Shown here one piece after another: positions 1 to 7,988 of a DNA stretch of 64,000 bases. The stretch lies in NCBI GenBank assembly GCA_024281175.1, contig JAMJTW010000027.1:1-64000 (forward strand), in the 5' to 3' direction. The notes under the pieces were generated by a model, which ran no database searches, was not told the origin of the DNA, and saw only the letters and a program-made list of their open reading frames with translations. The position numbers and the translations under genes were made by a program. The stretch's first letter is position 1. Every line of letters starts with the position of its first letter. The stretch comes from Candidatus Thiovulum imperiosus. GTDB taxonomy: Bacteria; Campylobacterota; Campylobacteria; Campylobacterales; Thiovulaceae.

Positions 1-145
1 TAAGAGCTGAAAGCATCTAAGCTCGAAGCCATCTTCAAGATGAACTTTCCCTGAAGATAACTTGAAGACTACAAGTTCGATAGGCTGGACGTGTAAGCAT
101 AGTAATATGTTTAGCTGACCAGTACTAATCTATCGTTTGACTTTT
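1..145 (+). rRNA. 23S rRNA, 3' end (partial)
   Basis: The first bases match the conserved 3' end of bacterial 23S rRNA: the closing helix stretch with CTGACCAGTACTAATCTATCG, just before the processing region and the 5S gene. The 5' part lies outside the window. The exact 3' end is estimated from the position of the terminal helix. Apparent open frames antisense to this stretch are not genes. Confidence 0.93.
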
Positions 146-206
146 TCAACACTACTACCTCTCTGGTGAATTTATAAGAAGCTATAAAAACAACATTTCT
201 TCTTTT

Positions 207-321
207 GTTGGTGACAACAGAGGTGGGGATACACTCAGTTCCATTCCGAACCTGAAAGTTAAGCCCACCATCGCTGATAATACTGCCCACTACGTGGGTG
301 GGAATGTAGGTCGTCGCCAAC
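207..321 (+). rRNA. 5S rRNA
   Basis: Contains the hallmark 5S segments GAACCTGAAAGTTAAGCCC and ACTACGTGGGTGGGAATGTAGG. The terminal helix pairs GTTGGTGAC with GTCGTCGCCAAC. It lies about 60 bases after the 23S end, the normal order. A T-rich run follows at 321-330 and may serve in termination. Confidence 0.92.
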
Positions 322-360
322 TTTTTCTTTTAAAACTCAAAAAAATAAAAAATCTTTCTG

Positions 361-366
361 TATAAT
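361..366 (+). promoter_or_regulatory. sigma70 -10 box TATAAT before the lipoprotein gene
   Basis: TATAATTCC, preceded by a T-rich stretch as in epsilonproteobacterial sigma70 promoters, 28 bases before the ATG at 395. A strong ribosome site (AAAGGA) sits just before that ATG. The same TATAATTCC string recurs before mnmG and the tRNA pair. Confidence 0.6.
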
Positions 367-394
367 TCCAAGCAATAAATTTCAAAGGAAATAT

Positions 395-580
395 ATGAAA
401 AAATATTTGTTTTATCCCGTTCTCTCCTTAAGCATATTTGCTTTTTTTAATGGTTGTTCGTGTTGCACGACTCATAATGAAAACAAACCAGCAACAAGCG
501 AACTCAACAAGCGAACTCAACAAGCGAACTCAACAAGCGAACTCAAAACAAGTAGTTCAAGAAGAGCAGAAAAGTCTTAA
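395..580 (+). CDS. lipoprotein leader reading frame, out of frame with its body gene
   Basis: This frame has the promoter, the AAAGGA ribosome site and a typical lipoprotein signal peptide: MKK, a hydrophobic core, then a lipobox ending FNGC at residues 18-21. It runs into a 13-bp tandem repeat at 493-544 and stops at residue 61. The downstream body continues in another frame (438-1337), which alone has no signal peptide. Removing one 13-bp unit joins the leader cleanly to the body (…QQANSKQVVQEE…). I therefore read this as the true 5' end of one lipoprotein gene caught in an OFF state. A fixed frameshift or an assembly error in the repeat is the alternative. Confidence 0.7.
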   Translation: MKKYLFYPVLSLSIFAFFNGCSCCTTHNENKPATSELNKRTQQANSTSELKTSSSRRAEKS

Positions 581-1337
581 GTCTGATACTTGCACAAATA
601 ATAAAGCTCCAGAACCTAAAGAAGAAGTAGCTAAAAATCTGGTAAACCCTCTTCCTCCTAAATCCAATATTTGCAAAGGTATATCTAATTGTAGTTTTAT
701 TGGAGAAATTGTTAAAAAAATTCCAGAAATTGAAGTAAATACAAACTCAAAAGAACCTTGTGATGGGATTGTATCAACTTGTAATAATGTTTCTCGTACA
801 AAAGAATATCAGATTGTTTTAGAGATAAATACAAATTATATATCTGGTGAATATATAATTTCAGGTGAACAAGAAAAAAACGGAAAAGAAAAACTTGATA
901 AATTAAACGCAGATTTAAACACTATTTTAAATAGGGGAGGAATAATCGAATATGTTGCTTTATCTTTGAAAGGGACAGCTGATAATTTTTCGAAAGACTC
1001 TAAGAAACATTCTGTTTTGGACTATTCAGCAGATGTTAGAAGATTTGGAGATTATTTAGAAGTAAAAGATGTTAGCGTAATAGTTCCAGATAAGGAAAAG
1101 TCGTTTAATAAAAATTTTATAATTGACACAAAAGAAAATAAAGAGGTATCAAATAGAGAACTAGCTTTACTTAGGGCTTTGTCAATGGAAAACTTATTTG
1201 AAACCCATATTGTCTATACAACCATTACAAGTAGTACAAATAATATTAAGAAATATTTTCAAATTGAAGAAGTCGAGGGAAAAGGTAGGCAATATCGTCG
1301 AGGTAAACTTACTATTAAAATAGTACATGACCAATGA
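438..1337 (+). CDS. body of the putatively phase-variable lipoprotein, weakly OmpA-like
   Basis: The frame is open from 438 but its first residues look artefactual. The meaningful part begins after the 13-bp repeats (after about 545). The mature region is Lys/Asn rich. The C-terminal half weakly resembles an OmpA/MotB-type peptidoglycan-binding domain: a LDKLNADLNTILN helix followed by a strand and GTAD, then NRELALLRALSMENL, and RRGKLTIKIV near the end. An insertion lies between these parts. I do not recognise the family with confidence. The stop overlaps the next gene's start by four bases, so this gene and the lipoprotein protease behind it are probably co-translated. Confidence 0.6.
   Translation: MLFLMVVRVARLIMKTNQQQANSTSELNKRTQQANSKQVVQEEQKSLKSDTCTNNKAPEPKEEVAKNLVNPLPPKSNICKGISNCSFIGEIVKKIPEIEVNTNSKEPCDGIVSTCNNVSRTKEYQIVLEINTNYISGEYIISGEQEKNGKEKLDKLNADLNTILNRGGIIEYVALSLKGTADNFSKDSKKHSVLDYSADVRRFGDYLEVKDVSVIVPDKEKSFNKNFIIDTKENKEVSNRELALLRALSMENLFETHIVYTTITSSTNNIKKYFQIEEVEGKGRQYRRGKLTIKIVHDQ
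493..544 (+). repeat. 13-bp tandem repeat, four perfect copies, inside a reading frame
   Basis: The unit AACAAGCGAACTC occurs four times without mismatch, with a partial fifth start. Thirteen is not a multiple of three, so each unit gained or lost shifts the downstream frame. Three or six copies would fuse the signal peptide at 395 to the body frame; the four present do not. All three frames through the unit are open, as is common in contingency loci. Confidence 0.9.
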
Positions 1338-2287
1338 GACTTATTTTACTCTCTCTTCCCCTCCTCTTTCTTGTTGGAGGGTGTAAGAAACAAATACAGC
1401 CTGAAAACCCAAAAATACAGACTAAACAAAAAGCTTCAAACTTAGAAGATAAAATTAAGTCTTTAGAGAAGAAAGTAAAAATTCTTGAAAATAGACCAGT
1501 GACTCATTCAAAAAATGGTTATGAACCTAAGATAAAATCCTTAGAGAAAAAATTCACACTTCTTGAAAATAAATATCAAAACTTTATATTGGAAAAAGAA
1601 GCTGAATTGATACAAGAACAAAAGAAAGCAATTTCAAAGCTTAAAAAGTTTCGTGATAAACATCATATAGATTATGATGCAAAAAGTTTACCCCAAAACA
1701 ATGTTTTTCTTGTAAAAGTTATGAATGATAAAGGGATTAATTATGGGACAGCTTTTGCACTTAAAATTATTGATGGCAAAGATGAGTATATAGGTTTTTT
1801 TACAGCACAACACACTTTTGCTAACACAACAAAAAGTAGTTTAACAATAAAATTAAACAATATAAAAATACCAATTAAGAAAGAATACTTTTATTTTGAT
1901 AAAGAATTAGATTTTGCTGTTATTCACTCAAAAACTCTTTTTCAAGAAATAAAAAGACAACATAAAAGCATTCCAAAGCCAAATAAAAAAATCTATGGTA
2001 AAAATATATCAGTTTTTCAAGTTAATAAATTTGCTAGAAATTTTGAAACCTTAAAAAATAGAGGCTATATATTTTCAGAAGAGTCAAATATGATTTATGC
2101 TCCACCAATTAAAGCAGGAACTTCTGGTTCTCCAATTTTTCAAAGAGGAACTGTCGTTGGAATGATTGTAGCTGAATTGGGAGATGTAGAATTGGTTGGA
2201 AATGATATAGGATTATATATTTCAATTGAAAAAATTTTAGAAAAGTTCCCTCTCTACAAAAAGTGTTTACATAAAGTTCCTAACTAA
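1334..2287 (+). CDS. lipid-anchored trypsin-like serine protease
   Basis: The signal peptide ends in a lipobox with Cys17 (VGGC). Next comes a predicted coiled coil with two near-identical heptad blocks (KIKSLEKK…LLEN type, residues about 42-85). The C-terminal half is a trypsin-fold peptidase domain with an apparent full triad: His160 in TAQHTF, Asp193 in ELDFAV and Ser264 in GTSGSP. This suggests a surface or periplasmic protease held to the membrane by lipid and set off by a coiled-coil stalk. It overlaps the preceding lipoprotein gene by four bases (ATGA). Substrate is unknown; processing of the neighbouring lipoprotein or of other surface proteins is a guess. Confidence 0.8.
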   Translation: MRLILLSLPLLFLVGGCKKQIQPENPKIQTKQKASNLEDKIKSLEKKVKILENRPVTHSKNGYEPKIKSLEKKFTLLENKYQNFILEKEAELIQEQKKAISKLKKFRDKHHIDYDAKSLPQNNVFLVKVMNDKGINYGTAFALKIIDGKDEYIGFFTAQHTFANTTKSSLTIKLNNIKIPIKKEYFYFDKELDFAVIHSKTLFQEIKRQHKSIPKPNKKIYGKNISVFQVNKFARNFETLKNRGYIFSEESNMIYAPPIKAGTSGSPIFQRGTVVGMIVAELGDVELVGNDIGLYISIEKILEKFPLYKKCLHKVPN

Positions 2288-2458
2288 ATAGCAACACTTT
2301 GAGAAGGTAGGGCTACCGAAAAGTCTAAGAGACATTTTTTACACTTTACGAGGAGAAGTGTGAAGTCACCTATAATTTGATTAGTCGTGTCTTGTGGAAA
2401 ATATCCAATTTGAACTGTTGTTCCTCATTTTACTTCTCCATTTTCTGAAACTCTCTTG

Positions 2459-2464
2459 TATAAT
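2459..2464 (+). promoter_or_regulatory. -10 box TATAAT directly before mnmG
   Basis: TATAATTCC ends ten bases before the mnmG ATG at 2475, so transcription would start only a few bases upstream of the start codon. No Shine-Dalgarno sequence lies between. A second TATAAT at 2371-2376 could give a longer leader. Confidence 0.5.
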
Positions 2465-2474
2465 TCCAAAAAAA

Positions 2475-4328
2475 ATGAAATATGATGTAATCGTTGTTGG
2501 AGGGGGACATGCTGGAATTGAAGCGTCTCTCTCTTCAGCAAGAATGAATAAAAAAACTCTACTAATTTCTATGCTCTCTGAAAGAGTTGGAGCAACAAGT
2601 TGCAATCCAGCAGTTGGTGGACTTGCAAAAGGTCATCTTGTAAAAGAGGTTGATGCTCTTGGTGGAGAGATGGGAAAACTAACAGATAAGTGTGGTATCC
2701 AATTTCGAATTTTAAATGAGAATAAAGGTCCAGCGGTTCGAGGTAGCAGAGCTCAAATCGATATGGATAGATATACAGTTGAGGCTAGAAATACTATTCT
2801 AAATACTCCAAACTTGGAACTTGCTCAAGACACCGTAGAGGAACTTCTTGTAGAAGATGGAAAAGTTTTAGGAGTAAAAACAGAACTTCAAATAGAGTAT
2901 TTCGCTTCAAAAGTAATTGTTACAACTGGAACTTTTCTAAATGGTGTAACACATGTTGGAGAGATAAGGCAGGAGGCTGGAAGATATGGAGAGTTTGCTT
3001 CAAAAGGACTTGCCAAGAATTTACGAGATTTAGGTTTTCGAGTTGGAAGACTAAAAACTGGAACAACTCCAAGAATAGACGCAAGTAGCATAGATTTTTC
3101 TGTCATGGAAGTTCAAGGTGGTGATGAAGTTCCAAAACCTTTCTCTTTTCAGACCAAAGAAATCTCTTTAGAACAGCTTCCTTGCTACATTGCTTATACA
3201 AATGAGAGAACTCACAATATTATTGAAGGAAATTTCTATCGAGCTCCTCTTTTTACAGGACAGATAGAGGGTGTGGGACCTCGATACTGCCCAAGTATTG
3301 AAGATAAGATAGACCGATTTCGAGACCGAGAGCGACACCATCTTTTTATTGAACCTCAAACTCGAGAAGCTACGGAATATTATATAAATGGTATGTCCAC
3401 TTCTCTGCCTCCAGATGTTCAGAGGGAGATGCTTCACTCTGTTAAAGGGTTAGAAAACGCAAGAATTGTTAGATATGGTTACGCAATTGAGTATGACTAT
3501 ATCGACCCAACTGAACTCTATCACACATTAGAAACCAAAAAGATTTCTGGACTCTATTTTGCAGGACAGATAAATGGAACAACAGGTTATGAAGAGGCAG
3601 CAGCTCAAGGCTTAATGGCTGGAATAAATGCGGTTTTGAATTTGGAAGAGAAAGAGAGTTTGGTATTTCGGCGAGATGAGTCATATATTGGAGTTCTAAT
3701 TGATGACCTTGTTACAAAAGGGACAAAAGAGCCTTATCGAATGTTCACAAGTCGAGCCGAGTATCGTTTGCTACTTCGAGAAGATAATGCTCATCTTCGA
3801 CTCTCAAGATATGGATACCAGTTGGGTCTAATCTCAAAAGAGTTTCTAAACAGAGTAGATACTTTAGAAAAAGAGGTGTCTAAAAGAGTTTCTGAGCTTC
3901 AAGAAATTTATATGACTCCAAGCAAAGAGAGTTTAGCTTTTCTGGAGAGAATTGGACAAGACAAAATTAAAGACAGAGTTTCATATCTTCGAGTGATTGG
4001 ACGAAAAGGCTTTTCTAAAGAAAATCTGTTTGAACTTCTTCCAGAGTATAGAAGTTTGGATTTAGAAGTTGTAGAACAGGTTCTTATAGAGTGTAAATAC
4101 GCCTCATATATCAAAAAACAGAAAGAGCAGATTGAAAAGATAAAAGGTCTTTTGAAAACCAAAATTCCAAAAAATTTTGATTTCCGAAAAGTGAAAGGAC
4201 TCTCTACTGAAATAGTTGAAAAATTGGAGAAATTCACCCCACCAAATTTGGACTCCGCTTCAAGAATTCAAGGAATGACTCCAGCAGGAATTGATATTCT
4301 TCACATCTATCTGAAAAAAGAAAACTAG
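2475..4328 (+). CDS. mnmG: tRNA uridine-5-carboxymethylaminomethyl modification enzyme MnmG (GidA)
   Basis: FAD-binding protein of about 617 residues. Together with MnmE (also in this window at 59161) it installs the cmnm5 group on U34 of tRNAs. The N-terminus [17 protein letters not shown] carries the Rossmann FAD motif. Further family blocks are [30 protein letters not shown] and the [17 protein letters not shown] block near the middle, with the usual C-terminal helical domain. An upstream in-frame ATG at 2394 would add 27 atypical residues and is rejected, because the family starts at the FAD motif. The length is normal for the family. Confidence 0.96.
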   Translation: MKYDVIVVGGGHAGIEASLSSARMNKKTLLISMLSERVGATSCNPAVGGLAKGHLVKEVDALGGEMGKLTDKCGIQFRILNENKGPAVRGSRAQIDMDRYTVEARNTILNTPNLELAQDTVEELLVEDGKVLGVKTELQIEYFASKVIVTTGTFLNGVTHVGEIRQEAGRYGEFASKGLAKNLRDLGFRVGRLKTGTTPRIDASSIDFSVMEVQGGDEVPKPFSFQTKEISLEQLPCYIAYTNERTHNIIEGNFYRAPLFTGQIEGVGPRYCPSIEDKIDRFRDRERHHLFIEPQTREATEYYINGMSTSLPPDVQREMLHSVKGLENARIVRYGYAIEYDYIDPTELYHTLETKKISGLYFAGQINGTTGYEEAAAQGLMAGINAVLNLEEKESLVFRRDESYIGVLIDDLVTKGTKEPYRMFTSRAEYRLLLREDNAHLRLSRYGYQLGLISKEFLNRVDTLEKEVSKRVSELQEIYMTPSKESLAFLERIGQDKIKDRVSYLRVIGRKGFSKENLFELLPEYRSLDLEVVEQVLIECKYASYIKKQKEQIEKIKGLLKTKIPKNFDFRKVKGLSTEIVEKLEKFTPPNLDSASRIQGMTPAGIDILHIYLKKEN

Positions 4329-4403
4329 TTAAGAAATAGGCATTAGTACACTCGTTTTCTCACGTATTTTTGGTAGTGCAGAGACTGGCGAGTATTTGTC
4401 TTT
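4329..4403 (-). repeat. copy A of a ~75-bp interspersed repeat
   Basis: Read on the minus strand, this stretch matches 23300-23372 closely: ACTCGC-AGTCTCTG, ACTACCAAAAATAC, GAGAAAACGAGT and TACTAATGCCTATT are shared. Over the readable core I count six differences, all transitions and none at a third codon position of the shared frame. That does not look like protein-coding constraint. An open minus-strand frame without an obvious start (4329-4535, 68 codons, ending …LMPIS) runs through it and could be a gene tail. It touches the mnmG stop codon. Confidence 0.6.
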
Positions 4404-4557
4404 TGACATGTAGCTTTGGGTAGGAGATAGAGGAAATATTGCGATTAACTTTTTTCTCATCTCCTCTTCGGACAATATTGGATCTTCAGAAAAGATCTTA
4501 AAAATACGGTCCTTAAAGTATTTTAGGTCGAGTGGTTACAACTTAGAAAATTCTATT

Positions 4558-5442
4558 TTATCCAGAAACTTTAGTTTTTTTACACTTCTTGTTTCTATAA
4601 ACCAAATAGAAAATAGAGAAAGATACAAATAGAATTGCTGTTCCAGAGAGTAGATATAGAGCATGTATCAAATCTTTGTGGTCTCCAATTGATATTTTGA
4701 AAACTATAAGAAGTGACTCTATCATAAGAGCAATGATAATTGAAACTGTAAAGTTCATCAAGGTTTTTGGTTTGAAAGTATCATTAATTCTATCACTGGA
4801 AAGAACCTCTTGTTCAAAAATTGTTTTTCCTAAATCAAAAATTGCCAATCCAAGTGTAAATGCGATAACAAGTTTAAAAATACCTTCAAGATTTAAGTTT
4901 TGAAGTCCATCTCCCAAAAAGTGAACTATTCCATATACCGCTAAAAATAGCGCTACACCTATTAGAGAAATAGATATAAATGAGTAGAATGTTTTAACTG
5001 CAAACTCAAAAGTCTTATTCTCTTCGTAAAGATGAAATCTTTTTAAGAGTCTTTCTAGTTGGAAATCGAAAAAGATAAAATCATCTTCTCTTTTCTGAAT
5101 TACTGTAATACAGAGATGACCAGAATGAGAACTAATATAAGGCTCTTTGATAATTGTATTTCCGTTTTCATAAGGAATTCCCTGCTTATCAAAAAGCAGA
5201 TAATCTCTTTTCACTCCAAGATGTTCACTCTTCTTTTTACCATCTCTCTCCATATTTGGACTTATCTGAACAAACTCCTTATCTGTAACATAGATAAGCT
5301 CAAGAGAAGGAAAAAGTTTATACATCTCATCGATATCTTTCTGCCCTATCTTTTCTTTTCTATTTAACCTTAGCAGAGTAGATTTTATAAATCTCTCCAA
5401 CATACTGTAATTCTCTTCATACACTTTAACTAAATGTTGCAT
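4558..5442 (-). CDS. membrane protein with N-terminal sensor-like region
   Basis: 294 residues. The first ~150 are soluble and resemble a small Cache/PDC-type ligand-binding region (…LELIYVTDKEFVQISPN…, …FDFQLERLLK). About four membrane helices follow (residues about 148-172, 183-203, 229-248 and 262-282) and a short basic tail. Proteins of this layout (PDC sensor plus PsiE-like helices) are familiar in epsilonproteobacteria, but their role is unknown to me. No output domain such as a kinase or methyl-acceptor is present. It reads away from mnmG and lies downstream of the BcsB-like gene, with a 35-base gap. Confidence 0.65.
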   Translation of the reverse strand: MQHLVKVYEENYSMLERFIKSTLLRLNRKEKIGQKDIDEMYKLFPSLELIYVTDKEFVQISPNMERDGKKKSEHLGVKRDYLLFDKQGIPYENGNTIIKEPYISSHSGHLCITVIQKREDDFIFFDFQLERLLKRFHLYEENKTFEFAVKTFYSFISISLIGVALFLAVYGIVHFLGDGLQNLNLEGIFKLVIAFTLGLAIFDLGKTIFEQEVLSSDRINDTFKPKTLMNFTVSIIIALMIESLLIVFKISIGDHKDLIHALYLLSGTAILFVSFSIFYLVYRNKKCKKTKVSG

Positions 5443-5477
5443 CTCTACTTATCCAATTTTTTTGGAATTCTAACAGT

Positions 5478-7649
5478 TTAAAAATAATCTACAATTTTAG
5501 AAACTTCTTTTTCAAACTCACTATCTTCATAACCATCAACCATCTCTTCAACAACATACTCTTTTCCTAATCTGTAAGAAAAACTCTTTTCAGTTTTTAC
5601 ATTGTAGAGCCAAACATCGCCTTGGAAATTTCCCATATTCTTTGCAAGAAGACCATCTTTTACTCCTGCAAAGAGAGTGTGTGGATTACTTGCTGTTAAA
5701 TCTAAAATTACTCTTTTTGGATTGAAAGGAGATTGATAACTTTGGGTAAAAAAGTAGTTGTCTAGTTTCATCTTTTCTGTTGTATCAATAACTTCATTAC
5801 TTTCATGAAACTTTTTTGAAAGATAGACTCTTTTTTGCAGTTCACCATTCTTAAATTTGAGAGAAGCATTTGAGTAGAGTGGAGAATAAACTTCGATATG
5901 TTTTCCAACAACAATAATATCTTTATCAAGAACTTTATTGATATCATAAGTTGTAGTGAGATAATATCCAGGATATCCAATTTTCTGCCCCAACTTGAAT
6001 GCCATTAACATAGCTGAAGCGATTGTTTTTGCATGAAAATCTGTAATTAGAATTGCACTATTTTGTAAATCTGGATAGATAGAGAAAGGAAAAGCTAAAT
6101 CTCCAAAATATTGTAATTCTGGTAATTCAACATGTCCATCTCCTTTTGGGATTATGAAATAGGAGTCATCTTTAATTGTTGCTTGAAGAGATGGTGGAGC
6201 ACAAATCTCATCAGAGTCTCGTGGAAAGACAGAGATATCAAGGCGAAAATAGTTTTTTCCTTTTTTAAGTGCTTCAGCTGTTACATTTTCTCGAATAGCA
6301 ACTTCAAATTTTTGACCAAGAAAACTATCAATAGGTTTACTATCAATTATCTGATGAGAAAACTCACCATTTACAAATAGATTTATGAGAGTTTTCAACT
6401 TAGAACTATTTGAATTTAGTCTATTTATTGCAAACACTATATTCTCATCTGAAAACTCTCTTGTTGGATAAGTTACAAAGTGGAAATAGATGCTATTTAC
6501 TCCAAAACCAGAAAAAGTTCTTGTCTGGAAATCTAAATCTGAAAATGGAATTTTCTCTCCAAATTGAATAAATTTAGGTGCTGTGTAGGGACGACTCTTT
6601 TTAGGTTTTGTCCTAGTTTTGACAACAAGATGATTTCCTCTTAGAGTTTTCATATCGCTATCTGTTAGGCGATAGATAGAAGAGAGAATTTCATCTTGAG
6701 TATCTCCTGTAATTACAAGAATACCTTTCTCTTCTCTATTTATATTTCTGATGAGGTTTATGTTTCCAGAAAGTTTTGAACTATCATACTCTTTAAAAAT
6801 TTCGTCCAATTTGTCTCTAGTAACTATCACAATATTGTTTGTATTGTTATCTATCTTTGTAGAGATAGTAATATCTAAATCTTTAAAGTCCATAATATTT
6901 CCAGCAATATTAGAAAGTAATCCATAGTTGTTGAAATCAGTCTCTGTTGGCAGTGTTGGAAATATGAAATTTACTCTATCTTTAGTTGAATTTTTATTAT
7001 CAAAAATGAATTTAAAAATTGAACTAATTCTCTCCTCAAATTTTTTCAATTTAAAATCAAATTCTATATAACTATTGTGTAAATCTATCTGAGTCCAGTA
7101 AGGAGATGGTGGAGTGCCACCACCTCCACCCCCTGAAGCAGCTAACTCTCCTATATTCATACAGCTATCAACTGTTGAGACTCCACTACCAACTCCACCA
7201 CCTCCAACAGATGGTTTTGGCTGTTGAGTAATTGCAACACAGATATCGTTATATCCATCATAGAGAAGAGGCAAGGGAATTTTAGTTTCTAACTCTATTC
7301 CTCTACCTAACATTCCTTGATGAGCAAGTTGATACTCTTTTATAAATTTGTTGTTTGCTTTTACAGAAATAGTTGAGCTATCACCATCAATATTTATAGA
7401 TGGTGTGTAGTGAATAACTTGCTTCATATCCAATATCTCAAATCTATCTGGAATTGGTAAGTTGAGTTTATGTTGAGAGTATTGAGAAACAAGAGTTGAA
7501 GTCGTTTTATATGGATTTTCAAAATTCATATAAATTCTCATTCTGTAACTCTTCTCTCCAATTTGAGAAACAACAATTCTCTTATCATCTAAAGGTGTTT
7601 TTGAGTAGAGAAACAGAGTTCCTAGAAACAGTAAGAAAATATATTTCAA
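5478..7649 (-). CDS. BcsB-like cellulose synthase regulatory subunit, orphan
   Basis: 723 residues with a signal peptide (MKYIFLLFLGTLFLYS). Several stretches follow the BcsB pattern: paired carbohydrate-binding and ferredoxin-like units, with PLLYDGYNDICVAI and then WTQIDLHNSYIEFDF resembling the region of BcsB that follows its first carbohydrate-binding domain. BcsB is the periplasmic partner of the BcsA synthase. Here no bcsA, bcsC or bcsZ lies nearby. The loop around residues 150-180 contains long glycine runs on both sides of a Cys-containing segment. I see no convincing C-terminal membrane helix, which BcsB normally uses to reach BcsA. It may serve another glycan system. Confidence 0.65.
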   Translation of the reverse strand: MKYIFLLFLGTLFLYSKTPLDDKRIVVSQIGEKSYRMRIYMNFENPYKTTSTLVSQYSQHKLNLPIPDRFEILDMKQVIHYTPSINIDGDSSTISVKANNKFIKEYQLAHQGMLGRGIELETKIPLPLLYDGYNDICVAITQQPKPSVGGGGVGSGVSTVDSCMNIGELAASGGGGGGTPPSPYWTQIDLHNSYIEFDFKLKKFEERISSIFKFIFDNKNSTKDRVNFIFPTLPTETDFNNYGLLSNIAGNIMDFKDLDITISTKIDNNTNNIVIVTRDKLDEIFKEYDSSKLSGNINLIRNINREEKGILVITGDTQDEILSSIYRLTDSDMKTLRGNHLVVKTRTKPKKSRPYTAPKFIQFGEKIPFSDLDFQTRTFSGFGVNSIYFHFVTYPTREFSDENIVFAINRLNSNSSKLKTLINLFVNGEFSHQIIDSKPIDSFLGQKFEVAIRENVTAEALKKGKNYFRLDISVFPRDSDEICAPPSLQATIKDDSYFIIPKGDGHVELPELQYFGDLAFPFSIYPDLQNSAILITDFHAKTIASAMLMAFKLGQKIGYPGYYLTTTYDINKVLDKDIIVVGKHIEVYSPLYSNASLKFKNGELQKRVYLSKKFHESNEVIDTTEKMKLDNYFFTQSYQSPFNPKRVILDLTASNPHTLFAGVKDGLLAKNMGNFQGDVWLYNVKTEKSFSYRLGKEYVVEEMVDGYEDSEFEKEVSKIVDYF

Positions 7650-7748
7650 GCATTTCCTTTTTAAGAAAGAATAATAGCAAAGAGTCCATTTTGTAAAAAT
7701 CTAAAAAAATGGGAGAGTTTATTAAGTAAATTTTAAGTATTTCTTTTC

Positions 7749-7754
7749 TATAAT
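7749..7754 (+). promoter_or_regulatory. -10 box TATAAT of the tRNA-Ile/tRNA-Ala unit
   Basis: TATAATTCC after a T-rich stretch, ending 17 bases before the tRNA-Ile 5' end. This is a suitable distance for a short precursor transcript. Confidence 0.65.
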
Positions 7755-7771
7755 TCCACTCACGAAAACGA

Positions 7772-7848
<77 letters not shown>

Positions 7849-7864
7849 TCGTTTCTATTCCTTT

Positions 7865-7940
7865 GGGGAATTAGCTCAGCTGGGAGAGCGCCTGCTTTGC
7901 ACGCAGGAGGTCAGCGGTTCGATCCCGCTATTCTCCACCA
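7865..7940 (+). tRNA. tRNA-Ala(UGC)
   Basis: A 76-base cloverleaf: acceptor GGGGAAT pairs with ATTCTCC, D-arm AGCTCAGCTGGGAGAGC, anticodon loop TTTGCAC with anticodon TGC, T-loop TTCGATC, encoded CCA. The Ile-Ala pair usually sits in the 16S-23S spacer. Here it stands alone between protein genes. Confidence 0.97.
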
Positions 7941-7988
7941 TTCAAAATATGATATCCTTATTTTAATCTTCAAACTCAAAGAGTCTTT

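Noticed and set aside
111-320. Minus-strand frame across the rRNA region
   Set aside because: It is antisense to the 23S end and 5S rRNA and is not a gene.
2394-2474. Upstream ATG extension of mnmG by 27 codons
   Set aside because: The family begins at the FAD motif at 2475, and the extension crosses the TATAAT box.
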